Shown here: piece after piece, positions 25,117 to 32,835 of the stretch
How positions within the stretch are numbered: the first letter of the stretch is position 1
How the letters are laid out: each line of letters begins with the position of its first letter
Program-made: the position numbers and the translations under genes
Notes under the pieces: model-generated
What the model saw: the letters and a program-made list of their open reading frames with translations, nothing else
What the model was told of the DNA's origin: nothing
The model's database searches: none
Origin: Actinoplanes nipponensis
GTDB lineage: Bacteria > Actinomycetota > Actinomycetes > Mycobacteriales > Micromonosporaceae
Assembly: GCF_016862275.1 (NCBI RefSeq)
Contig: NZ_BOMQ01000017.1
Location: 124,001 to 188,000, forward strand
Length of the DNA: 64,000 bases
Direction of reading: 5' to 3'

Positions 25117-26664
25117 CTATGCGCGCCGCCACTTCTGGTTGGCGCCGCCGGTGCAGTCCCAGAGGATGAGCCGGGCGCCGTCGTTGGCGTTCCAGGCGTC
25201 GATGTCGACGCACTTGTTCGCCTGCGGGTTGACCAGGTCGCCGGCCGCCGAGAGGACGAACTGCTGGGCCGGGTTGCCGCTGCAGTTGGCGATCTGGATC
25301 ACCGCGCCGTTCGCCGTCGAGCCCCAGGCCACGTCCATGCACTTGTTGTTCGAGGTCTGCAGCGTGCCGTTGACGAAGGTCCACTTCTGCGCGGCGGTGT
25401 TGTTGCAACCCCACATCTGCAGGGGCACGCCGTCGGCGAAGTTGGCGTTCGGCACGTCGATGCACTTGCCGTTCAGGTTGCTGACCAGCGAGTTGCCCCC
25501 GCTGCCGCTGCCGCTGGTGGTCAGCGACAGGCCGTAGACGCCGAGGATCTCGTTGACCGGCTGGAACCACATGGTGCCGCCGGACGAGCAGTTGCCGCTG
25601 CCGCCGGAGGTCACGCCCTGGGCCTGGTTGCCGGAGATCCAGGAGCCGCCGGAGTCGCCCGGCTCGGCGCAGGCGTTGCTGCGGACCAGGCCGGAGACGG
25701 CGCCCTGGGCGTACACGATCGTCTCGTCGCGGCCCAGGATGGTGCCGCAGCGCCAGCCCGTGGTGCGCCCGGACCGGCAGACAGAGCTGCCGACGGCGGC
25801 GTCCTGGGAGCCGGCGACCAGCACGTTGCCGCCGGCGTAGTTGTTGACCCAGGGCTGAGGCGTCCAGTTGCCGTTGGTCCGGATCCACGAGTAGTCGTTG
25901 CCCGGGAAGGACGAGCCGGCGAAGGTGCCCTGGGCGACGTTGTTGTAGCCCAGCGTCGGGCTGTTCACGCCGCCGCAGTGCCCGGCGCTGACGAACCCGC
26001 CGGCGACCGCGAAGCCCACCGAGCAGAGCGTGTTGCCGTTGATCACGTACTGGTCGCCGCCGCGGATGTCGTACATCGGCCGGGGCGCCTCGGCCGCCTC
26101 GACGACCGTGACCGCCCCGGCGCCGCTGGCCGCGGCGAAGGCGCGGGCGGCGGCCGACCGGCCGGGCGCGGCGGTGACCACCACGCGGTTGGCCGCGACG
26201 TCGACGTACCAGCCGTGGACGGTGGTGTTCGCCACCTTCGCGGCGTTCCGGTCGAGCTTGCCGCGCGCGGCAGCGAGGTCCGCGGCGCTGTGCGCGACCA
26301 CCGCGGCGATGGCGCCCGCGGCACGGACCGTCGCGGCGGCGGCGGGATCGGTGACCGCCACGGTGAGCCGGGCGGCGCCGGCCGGGATCCAGGCGCCGGC
26401 GTAGGCCGCGCCGAGCTGATTGCGCAGCCGCTTCTCGACCACCGGGGCGGCGGCCTCGGTGGCGAGCCGGGCCGCGATCTGGTCGTCGGTCAGCCGCAGG
26501 TCGCGCCGCATCGCCGCGACCATGCCGGGCGCCATGTCGAAGCGGGCGGCGGCGGTGGGCGCGGGGGGTACGGGCGACTCGGCAGCGAAGCCGGCCGCCG
26601 GCAGCACGCCGAGGAGGGTGAGCGCCGCGGTGGCGACGCCCAGGGAACGAGCAGCACGGGACAT
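25117..26664 (-). CDS. Secreted S1 (streptogrisin/alpha-lytic) protease with ricin-B lectin domain
   Basis: A 515-residue exoprotease. It has a signal peptide (1-28) and a pro-region (about 30-198) that folds and inhibits the enzyme. The protease domain (about 199-385) carries the triad His229 in SAGHCG, Asp257 in PGNDYSW and Ser338 in GDSGGS, with three Cys pairs. After a Ser/Gly linker, a ricin-type beta-trefoil (about 393-515) has three repeats ending in QKW or QQF. The lectin domain likely tethers the protease to polysaccharide. A GAGAGCGCTCTC operator lies upstream and a strong terminator downstream. Confidence 0.93.
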   Translation of the reverse strand: MSRAARSLGVATAALTLLGVLPAAGFAAESPVPPAPTAAARFDMAPGMVAAMRRDLRLTDDQIAARLATEAAAPVVEKRLRNQLGAAYAGAWIPAGAARLTVAVTDPAAAATVRAAGAIAAVVAHSAADLAAARGKLDRNAAKVANTTVHGWYVDVAANRVVVTAAPGRSAAARAFAAASGAGAVTVVEAAEAPRPMYDIRGGDQYVINGNTLCSVGFAVAGGFVSAGHCGGVNSPTLGYNNVAQGTFAGSSFPGNDYSWIRTNGNWTPQPWVNNYAGGNVLVAGSQDAAVGSSVCRSGRTTGWRCGTILGRDETIVYAQGAVSGLVRSNACAEPGDSGGSWISGNQAQGVTSGGSGNCSSGGTMWFQPVNEILGVYGLSLTTSGSGSGGNSLVSNLNGKCIDVPNANFADGVPLQMWGCNNTAAQKWTFVNGTLQTSNNKCMDVAWGSTANGAVIQIANCSGNPAQQFVLSAAGDLVNPQANKCVDIDAWNANDGARLILWDCTGGANQKWRRA

Positions 26665-26703
26665 GGGGGGTCCTTCCGCTGAGCCGGGGATCTCCGGGGA
26701 TGG

Positions 26704-26715
26704 GAGAGCGCTCTC
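26704..26715. promoter_or_regulatory. GAGAGCGCTCTC operator-like palindrome upstream of the protease
   Basis: A perfect 12-bp palindrome, preceded by TGG, 40 bases before the protease start. It resembles the GGGAGCGCTCCC-type sites of LacI-family CebR/CelR regulators that control cellulase genes in actinomycetes. Assignment to that regulator class is inference. Confidence 0.5.
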
Positions 26716-26846
26716 TGAATCGGAGTGTGTCGATTTGTTAACGAGCTGTCAAGAAACTTTGCTGATCGTTGTCCATCGATGTCAGCGCGTCATCGCCCGG
26801 CACCGGGCCGCCGGACGTGCTAGCTTGGGCGGGTTGCCGTTCCGAT

Positions 26847-26884
26847 TTCTCATATTTGCCGGAGCTTCTCATATTTGCCAGAGC
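26847..26884. repeat. Two tandem 19-bp repeats upstream of the cold-shock gene
   Basis: TTCTCATATTTGCCGGAGC is followed directly by a copy differing at one base (CCA for CCG), 117-154 bases before the cspA-like ATG. The units are AT-rich. They may be duplicated promoter or regulator-binding sites. Confidence 0.7.
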
Positions 26885-27000
26885 CTGGTGGGTATCCGAA
26901 CCCGCCGGGCTTTTGTCGTATGAGTCCGGTTTCCTGTTCCTGAGGGGCGGCGACGGAGTTCGCGAGGTGCGAGCTCCCTGTGGTTTCGAAAGGGTTCAGC

Positions 27001-27204
27001 ATGGCTGTCGGCACAGTGAAGTGGTTCAACGCGGACAAGGGCTTCGGCTTCATCACCCAGGACGGCGGTGCGCCGGACGTGTTCGCTCACTTCTCCGCCA
27101 TCGCCTCTGACGGGTACCGCACCCTCGAGGAGAACCAGCGGGTGGAGTTCGACATCGAGCAGGGCCAGAAGGGCCTGCAGGCGGCGAACATCCGTCCCAT
27201 CTGA
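27001..27204 (+). CDS. Cold-shock protein, CspA family
   Basis: A 67-residue single cold-shock domain that binds single-stranded RNA and DNA and acts as an RNA chaperone. RNP1 (KGFGFI, residues 14-19) and RNP2 (VFAHF, about 27-31) are intact, as is the start [11 protein letters not shown]. The length is typical. GAAAGG lies seven bases before the ATG. The gene has a long upstream leader region with tandem repeats and is closed by a strong hairpin terminator. Confidence 0.96.
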   Translation: MAVGTVKWFNADKGFGFITQDGGAPDVFAHFSAIASDGYRTLEENQRVEFDIEQGQKGLQAANIRPI

Positions 27205-27215
27205 CGAACGTCGGC

Positions 27216-27257
27216 GAGGGCCGTGCCTTCCGCGTAGCCGCGGAGGGCACGGCCCTC
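27216..27257 (+). terminator. Terminator of the cold-shock gene
   Basis: A 19-bp stem with a single mismatch (GAGGGCCGTGCCTTCCGCG against CGCGGAGGGCACGGCCCTC, loop TAGC) starts 12 bases after the stop codon and is followed by GGTCGTTTAC. Confidence 0.85.
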
Positions 27258-27304
27258 GGTCGTTTACCCCCGTCCCGATCTCTTACTGCGACGAAACGAG
27301 TTCT

Positions 27305-28036
27305 GTGAAGACGTACTCCGGAGCCCCCTACGCGGCCGCCACCCACAGCGCGCTGCAGCGACGACTGCTGCGCAACGCCTCGTTCCCGCCGCGCACCGCG
27401 CAGCAGGACGCGCTCAAGATGAGCGCCGTGCCGATGGTCCCGGAGGTCCACCTCTTCCTCGCCGAGGACTCCGTGCTGCTCTGGGCCCGGCTCGAGACCG
27501 AGGACGGGCCGCTGTCCGCGCCGTACTGGGCGACGCCGTGGCCCGGTGGCCAGGCCCTGGCCCGCTACGTCCTGGACAACCCCGAGCTGGTCGCCGGCCG
27601 GCGGGTGCTGGACCTCGCGTCGGGCTCCGGCCTGGTCGCCATCGCCGCCGCGCTCGCCGGCGCCGCCGAGGTGACCGCCAACGACACGGACGGTTACGCC
27701 ATCGCGGCGATCCAGGCCAACGCCAACGCCAACGGCGTGCTGATCGCCACCGTCGCGGACGACCTCACCGACGGTGACGGCGAGGACTACGAGGTCATCC
27801 TGGCCGGTGACTGCCTCTACACCGCCGAGGTCGCCGCCAAGATGCTGCCGTTCATCGGCCGCGCGATGCAGCGCGGCGCGACGGTGCTGCTCGGCGACCC
27901 CGGCCGGGGGTACGCGCCGCCCGGCCTGCTGCGCACGCTGACCACGTACGAGTCGGCCCCGCTGGTCTCCGGCGAGGACGGCCAGCGCGACCAGACCAGC
28001 GTGCTGACCCCGGTGGCCGTCGCCCTCACGAGCTAG
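27305..28036 (+). CDS. SAM-dependent methyltransferase (ETFB-lysine/Nnt1-like)
   Basis: A 243-residue class I methyltransferase. The SAM-binding motif I is VLDLASGSGLVAIAAA (about residue 100), with an acidic residue at the end of strand 2 (TANDTDGYA) and motif IV-like VILAGDCLY. The N-terminal VPEVHLFLAEDSVLLW and the PYWATPWPGGQALARYVL segment are typical of the family that includes ETFB lysine methyltransferase and related protein methyltransferases. The target here is unknown. A GTG start at 27305 gives the family's usual N-terminus. Confidence 0.78.
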   Translation: MKTYSGAPYAAATHSALQRRLLRNASFPPRTAQQDALKMSAVPMVPEVHLFLAEDSVLLWARLETEDGPLSAPYWATPWPGGQALARYVLDNPELVAGRRVLDLASGSGLVAIAAALAGAAEVTANDTDGYAIAAIQANANANGVLIATVADDLTDGDGEDYEVILAGDCLYTAEVAAKMLPFIGRAMQRGATVLLGDPGRGYAPPGLLRTLTTYESAPLVSGEDGQRDQTSVLTPVAVALTS

Positions 28037-28125
28037 ATCCCTCTCGCAGTCACCCGGTCGGACGTGCAAGGCTGAACGCTGACGCGTGCGGCCGGGGGAA
28101 GCGGGATGATCGTGGGGTATCAGTC

Positions 28126-29295
28126 GTGGGCATGATCAAGGTGGTCGGGCTGGTCCTGCATCCCCGGCGGGACTGCGGCGCCGCCATCCAGGCCATCGTC
28201 GCCTGGGCCGCCGCGCGCGACGTCACGGTGCTGGGCCTGCACGACGAGATCAGCCGGATCGACTGCGACGCCGTCGCGGTCGACGCCGAGGAGATGGTCG
28301 AGCGGGCCGGCCTGCTGGTCAGCCTGGGCGGCGACGGCACCATGTTGCGCACGATGCGCCTGGTCGAGGGCCGCAAGACGCCCGTGCTGGGGGTCAACGT
28401 CGGGCGCCTCGGCTTCCTCGCCGAGGTGGACCTGCCGGACCTGGCGGGCGCGCTCTCCTCGATCGACGAGCACCGGTTCACCATCGAGTCCCGCACCGCG
28501 GTGCGCACGGTGCTGCCCGGCGGCCAGGAGGTCTCTGCCTTCAACGACGTCGCGCTGGTCCGGGTGCCCGGCGACGGGCTGGCCCACGTCGGCATCACCG
28601 TCGAGGGCAGCAACTTCGTCCGGTACGCGGCCGACGCCGTGATCGTCGCCACCCCGACCGGCTCGACCGCGTACAGCTTCTCGGCCGGCGGCCCGATCGT
28701 GTCGCCCAACGTCGAGGGCCTGCTGGTCAGCGCGGCCGCCGCGCACTCGTCGTTCAACCGCTCGCTGGTGCTCTCGCCGGACGAGCGGTTGCGGCTGGAC
28801 GTGCTGGCCACCAGCGGCCGGCTGGCCATCGAGGTCGACGGCATCATCTCCGGCTACGCCGAGGCCGGCCAGCAGCTCGACATCACCCCGGTGCCCGGCG
28901 CCGCCCAGGTCATCCGCTTCGGCCGCACGTCGTTCTACGAGCGGGCCCGGCGCAAGCTGCGGGTCGAGGGCAGCGCCCAGGTCGGTTCCGGCGACGTGTC
29001 GGACGCGACCGTGGTCGACAGCTTCGAGCAGTCCCGCTACGAGATCCTGCTCGGCGGCGAGCTCGCCGGGGTCCTGCACTACCGCCGCCACGGCGGCGCG
29101 GTCGAGCTCGCGCACACCGAGATCGACCAGGCCTTCGAGGGTCGCGGGCTGGCCGGCCGGCTCGCCGCGGCCGCGCTCGCCGACGCCCGCGGGCGCGCCA
29201 CCCCGGTGGTGGTGAGCTGCCCGTACGTCGCCGGCTACGTCGAACGGCACCCCGAGTTCAAGGATCTGCTCGCCACGAGAGGAAATCCCGGATGA
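28126..29295 (+). CDS. NAD kinase fused to a YjdJ-type GNAT domain
   Basis: A 389-residue two-domain protein. The NAD kinase part (about 1-285), which converts NAD to NADP using ATP or polyphosphate, shows the nucleotide motif SLGGDGTMLR with catalytic Asp70, GVNVGRLGFLAE, the FNDV loop (about 139-142) and PTGSTAYSFSAGG (177-189). The C-terminal ~85 residues (303-387) form a minimal GNAT: HTEIDQAFEGRGLAGRLAAAALADARG followed by CPYVAGYVERHPEF, as in YjdJ-type acetyltransferases. The start is GTG 28126 or ATG 28132. The stop overlaps the next gene in ATGA. Confidence 0.88.
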   Translation: MGMIKVVGLVLHPRRDCGAAIQAIVAWAAARDVTVLGLHDEISRIDCDAVAVDAEEMVERAGLLVSLGGDGTMLRTMRLVEGRKTPVLGVNVGRLGFLAEVDLPDLAGALSSIDEHRFTIESRTAVRTVLPGGQEVSAFNDVALVRVPGDGLAHVGITVEGSNFVRYAADAVIVATPTGSTAYSFSAGGPIVSPNVEGLLVSAAAAHSSFNRSLVLSPDERLRLDVLATSGRLAIEVDGIISGYAEAGQQLDITPVPGAAQVIRFGRTSFYERARRKLRVEGSAQVGSGDVSDATVVDSFEQSRYEILLGGELAGVLHYRRHGGAVELAHTEIDQAFEGRGLAGRLAAAALADARGRATPVVVSCPYVAGYVERHPEFKDLLATRGNPG

Positions 29296-29585
29296 CCAAC
29301 CCCGTCTGCACCCACGTCGACCAGGTCCAGGACGTCGAGCCGTCGGGTGACGGCTGCGTGGAATGCCTGGCCGAGGGCGGCCGCTGGGTGCACCTGCGGG
29401 TCTGCATGACCTGCGGGCACGTCGGCTGCTGCGACTCGTCGCCCGGCAAGCACGCCACCGCGCACTTCCACGGCATCGGCCACCCGATCGTGCAGTCGTA
29501 CGAGCCGGGCGAGCGATGGTGGTGGTGCTACCAGGACAACGTGGCCTTCGAGGTCGCCGACGCCCCCTCGTTCACGCACCCCTGA
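29292..29585 (+). CDS. ZnF-UBP domain small protein
   Basis: A 97-residue protein that is one zinc-finger UBP domain. Cys/His ligands occur in CTHV, GCVECL, CMTCGHVGCCDSSPGKHATAHFHGIGHPIV (about residues 38-67) and a late WWWCYQD. In eukaryotes this fold binds the free C-terminus of ubiquitin. In bacteria it has no ubiquitin partner and probably binds a peptide terminus or senses redox state through its many Cys. It is translationally coupled to the upstream NAD kinase fusion and lies ten bases before the receiver-reductase gene. Confidence 0.88.
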   Translation: MTNPVCTHVDQVQDVEPSGDGCVECLAEGGRWVHLRVCMTCGHVGCCDSSPGKHATAHFHGIGHPIVQSYEPGERWWWCYQDNVAFEVADAPSFTHP

Positions 29586-29595
29586 GGACTGACCC

Positions 29596-31254
29596 ATGGG
29601 CCATCCCGCCATCCTGACCGTCGACGACGATGCCTCGGTGTCCCGGGCGATCGCCCGGGACCTGCGCCGCCGCTACGGCGAGGCGTACCGGATCATCCGG
29701 GCCGCCTCCGCCGCCGAGGCCCTCGAGGCGCTCAAGGAGCTCAAGCTGCGCGGCGGCCGGGTGGCCGTCATCCTGGCCGACTACCGGATGCCGCAGATGA
29801 ACGGCATCGAGTTCCTCGAGCAGGCGATGGACCTGTTCCCCCACGCGCGCCGCGCGCTGCTGACCGCGTACGCGGACACGGACGCCGCGATCCAGGCGAT
29901 CAACGTGGTCGACGTGGACCACTACCTGCTCAAGCCCTGGGACCCGCCGGAGGAGAAGCTCTACCCGGTCATCGACGCGCTGCTGGACGCCTGGCAGGCC
30001 ACCGGGGACCGCGAGGTCACCGACATCCGGGTGGTCGGGCACCGGTGGAGCGAGCCGTCGTACCAGATCCGGGACTTCCTGGCGCGCAACCTGGTGCCGT
30101 ACAAGTGGCTCGCCGCCGACGACCCGGAGGGCCGCCGCCTGCTGGAGGCGGCCGGGGTCGGCCCGGAATCGATCCCGCTGGTGGTCACCGCCGACGGCCG
30201 GGCGATGGCGCAGCCGACGCCGTCCGAGGTCGCCGAGGCGGCCGGGCTGTCGACCGCGCCGGAGCGCGACTTCTACGACCTGATCATCGTGGGCGGCGGG
30301 CCGGCCGGGCTCGGCGCGGCCGTCTACGGCGCCTCCGAGGGCCTCAAGACGCTGCTGGTGGAGCGGCAGGCGGTGGGTGGGCAGGCCGGGCAAAGCTCGC
30401 GGATCGAGAACTACCTCGGCTTCCCCGACGGCATCTCCGGCGCGCAGCTCACCGACCGGGCCCGCCGGCAGGCCGGCAAGTTCTCCGCCGAGGTGCTCAA
30501 CACCCGCGAGGTGGTCGGGCTGCGCGCCGACGGCTCGGCCCGCACCCTGCGCTTCGCCGACGGCGGGGAGATCTCGGCGCACTCGATCGTGCTGGCCACC
30601 GGCGTGGCGTACCGGCCGCTGGCCGCCGCCGGCGTCGCCGAGCTGACCGGCTCGGGCGTCTACTACGGCTCGGCCGCGACCGAGGGCCCGTCCTGCGCGG
30701 GCAGCGACGTCTACATCATCGGCGGGGCGAATTCCGCCGGTCAGGCGGCGCTGTTCTTCGCCCGGTACGCCCGCAGCGTCACCCTGCTGGTGCGGGGCGA
30801 CTCCCTCGAGGCGTCGATGTCGTACTACCTGATCCAGCAGCTCAACAAGATCGACAACGTGCACGTCCGGACCCGGTGCGAGGTGGTCGGCGCCCAGGGC
30901 AACGGGCACCTGCAGGCGATCACCATCTGTGACAGCAAGAACAACACGGTGACCAGCGTCGAGTGCGGCTACCTGTTCGTCTTCATCGGCGCCGAGCCGC
31001 GCACCGACTGGCTGGGCGGCGCCGTGGCCCGCGACGAGAAGGGCTTCGTCTACACGGGCCCGGATCTGCTCACAAATGGCACCCGTCCGGCGGGATGGGA
31101 TCGGGACCGGGATCCGTTCTACCTGGAGTGCAGTGTTCCCGGCATCTTCGCCGCCGGCGACGTCCGGGCCAACTCGGTGAAACGGGTGGCCTCGGCGGTC
31201 GGCGAGGGGGCGATGGCCGTCACGCTGGTCCATCGTTACCTGGAGGCACAGTAG
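29596..31254 (+). CDS. Receiver-thioredoxin-reductase-like flavoprotein fusion
   Basis: A 552-residue soluble fusion. The receiver domain (1-125) has the DDD acidic pocket at 10-12, phospho-acceptor Asp62 in LADYRMPQMNG and Lys113 in LLKPWDPP. A middle segment (about 140-215; VVGHRWSEPSYQIRDFL, VPYKWLAADDPEG, IPLVVTADG) looks like a glutaredoxin fold without Cys. The C-terminal part (about 225-552) is a thioredoxin-reductase-type FAD/NAD(P)H enzyme: GGGPAGLGAA, GQAGQSSRIENYLGFP, GGANSAGQAA and FAAGDVRANSVKRVASAVGEG. The CxxC of true reductases is absent (YYGSAATEG at its place). Phosphorylation probably gates a flavin oxidoreductase. Confidence 0.88.
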   Translation: MGHPAILTVDDDASVSRAIARDLRRRYGEAYRIIRAASAAEALEALKELKLRGGRVAVILADYRMPQMNGIEFLEQAMDLFPHARRALLTAYADTDAAIQAINVVDVDHYLLKPWDPPEEKLYPVIDALLDAWQATGDREVTDIRVVGHRWSEPSYQIRDFLARNLVPYKWLAADDPEGRRLLEAAGVGPESIPLVVTADGRAMAQPTPSEVAEAAGLSTAPERDFYDLIIVGGGPAGLGAAVYGASEGLKTLLVERQAVGGQAGQSSRIENYLGFPDGISGAQLTDRARRQAGKFSAEVLNTREVVGLRADGSARTLRFADGGEISAHSIVLATGVAYRPLAAAGVAELTGSGVYYGSAATEGPSCAGSDVYIIGGANSAGQAALFFARYARSVTLLVRGDSLEASMSYYLIQQLNKIDNVHVRTRCEVVGAQGNGHLQAITICDSKNNTVTSVECGYLFVFIGAEPRTDWLGGAVARDEKGFVYTGPDLLTNGTRPAGWDRDRDPFYLECSVPGIFAAGDVRANSVKRVASAVGEGAMAVTLVHRYLEAQ

Positions 31255-32688
31255 ATGTCCGCGCCCAAGCTCACGCCTGACGAGCTCAGGACCCTGTTCC
31301 TGTTCGAGAAGCTCACCGACGACCAGCTCGCCTGGATCGCCGAGCACGGCTGCGTCGAGCACGTGGCCGCCGGTGAGCTGGTGATCGAGGAGGGCGCGCC
31401 CGCCGACAAGTTCTTCCTGCTGCTCAGCGGCACCATCGCGCTCAGCCGCCGGGTCGGCCAGGACGACGTGCAGACCACCCGCACCGAGCAGCGCGGCGTG
31501 TACATGGGCGCCACCCAGGCGTACATCCGGGACGAGGGGGTCGAGCGCAAGTACATGGCGTCCATGCGCGCCCTCGACGACTCGGACTTCTTCGTGCTGT
31601 CGGCGGCGGACTTCGGCTGGATGATGCGCGAATGGTTCCCGATGGCCATCCACCTGCTGGAGGGCCTGACCCTGGGCATGCGCAGCACCCAGGCGGCCAT
31701 CTCGGAGCGGCAGCGGCTGGTCGCGCTGGGCGCCCTGTCGGCCGGCCTGATGCACGAGCTGAACAACCCGGCCGCCGCGGCGTCGCGGGCCACCGGCGCG
31801 CTGCGCCAGCGGGTCGCCGGCATGCGGCACAAGCTGGGCATGCTGGCCGCGGGCAAGGTCGCCCCGGAGCGGCTGGACGCGCTGGTCGAACTCCAGGAGG
31901 ACGTCATCGAGCGGGCCGCCAAGGCGCCCGCGCTGACCGCCCTGCAGGCCGCCGACCGCGAGGACGAGCTCGGCGACTGGATGGAGGAGCACCAGGTCAC
32001 CGGCGGCTGGGACCTGGCGCCGGTGTTCGCCCAGGGCGGCCTCGACATCGAGTGCCTGGAGCTGATCAAGGCCAAGGTGGTCGAGCCCGGCCTGCTCGAC
32101 CAGGCCATCCACTGGATCGGGTACGCGCTCGAGACCGAGCAGCTGATGAGCGACATCGAGGACGCCACCGGCCGGGTCTCCTCGCTGGTCGCCTCGGCCA
32201 AGCAGTACTCGCAGCTGGACCGGGCCGCGCACCAGTGGATCGACGTGCACACCGGCCTGGACAGCACGCTGGTCATGCTGGGTCACAAGATCGGCGACGG
32301 CGTCAAGGTGGTCAAGGAGTACGACCGCGGCCTGCCCCAGGTGCCCGCCCACCCGGCCGAGCTCAACCAGGTGTGGACCAACATCATCGACAACGCGGTC
32401 CAGGCCATGCACGGCGCCGGCACGCTGACCATCCGGACCTACCGCGAGGACGACCACGTCGTGGTGTCGATCGGCGACACCGGCCCGGGCGTGCCGGAGG
32501 AGCTGCGCAAGCGGGTCTTCGAGCCGTTCTTCACCACCAAGGCGGTGGGCGAGGGCACGGGGCTGGGCCTGGACATCTCGTACCGGATCGTGGTCAACGG
32601 CCACGGCGGCGACATCGTGCTGCGGTCCCAGCCGGGCGACACCCGCTTCCTGGTCAGCCTGCCGCTGGCCGAGCAGGCGTCGCGTTAA
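31255..32688 (+). CDS. Soluble histidine kinase with N-terminal cyclic-nucleotide-binding-like domain
   Basis: A 477-residue cytoplasmic kinase that starts immediately after the stop of the receiver-reductase gene. Residues 15-140 form a CNB/CAP-type sensor: GELVIEEGAPADKFFLLLSGTIAL and a later beta-roll. The HisKA helix carries His167 in LSAGLMHELNNPAAAA. The HATPase domain has an N box (NIIDNAVQAM), a G1 box (DTGPGVP), an F box (FEPFFTTK) and a G2 box (GTGLGLDI). No membrane helix is seen. The neighbouring receiver in the flavoprotein is the obvious phosphotransfer partner. The ligand of the CNB domain is unknown. Confidence 0.9.
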   Translation: MSAPKLTPDELRTLFLFEKLTDDQLAWIAEHGCVEHVAAGELVIEEGAPADKFFLLLSGTIALSRRVGQDDVQTTRTEQRGVYMGATQAYIRDEGVERKYMASMRALDDSDFFVLSAADFGWMMREWFPMAIHLLEGLTLGMRSTQAAISERQRLVALGALSAGLMHELNNPAAAASRATGALRQRVAGMRHKLGMLAAGKVAPERLDALVELQEDVIERAAKAPALTALQAADREDELGDWMEEHQVTGGWDLAPVFAQGGLDIECLELIKAKVVEPGLLDQAIHWIGYALETEQLMSDIEDATGRVSSLVASAKQYSQLDRAAHQWIDVHTGLDSTLVMLGHKIGDGVKVVKEYDRGLPQVPAHPAELNQVWTNIIDNAVQAMHGAGTLTIRTYREDDHVVVSIGDTGPGVPEELRKRVFEPFFTTKAVGEGTGLGLDISYRIVVNGHGGDIVLRSQPGDTRFLVSLPLAEQASR

Positions 32689-32727
32689 TCGGGTGATCCA
32701 CCGGCCCGCGCCTCCTATGATCGACTC

Positions 32728-32808
32728 AGCGGTGGGCGGCTCCCCGCGGTGCTTCCTTCTCCACGACTCCTAATCGCCAACTAGCGTCGCGACTCTCCGC
32801 CCACCGCT
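32728..32808. promoter_or_regulatory. Perfect 12-bp inverted repeat in the leader of the RING/TerD gene
   Basis: AGCGGTGGGCGG (32728-32739) and CCGCCCACCGCT (32797-32808) are exact complements separated by 57 bases, in the 147-bp gap before the large RING protein. The right arm ends 27 bases before the ATG. It may be a terminator of the upstream operon, a long-loop RNA structure or an operator pair. Confidence 0.45.
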
Positions 32809-32835
32809 TCCGCATGTCTCGGGGGAGGTCGGACG

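Larger units (their letters stand above)
26665..27000. other. Regulatory gap between the protease and cold-shock genes
   Basis: This 336-bp divergent gap contains no convincing gene. It holds the palindrome at 26704-26715, an AT-richer patch near 26730-26760 and two tandem 19-bp repeats at 26847-26884. A leader of about 116 bases follows before the cold-shock ATG. Confidence 0.6.

Noticed and set aside
26769-27110. A 113-codon frame overlapping the cold-shock gene
   Set aside because: It covers the tandem repeats and runs out of frame through the well-supported cold-shock gene; no homology or ribosome site.
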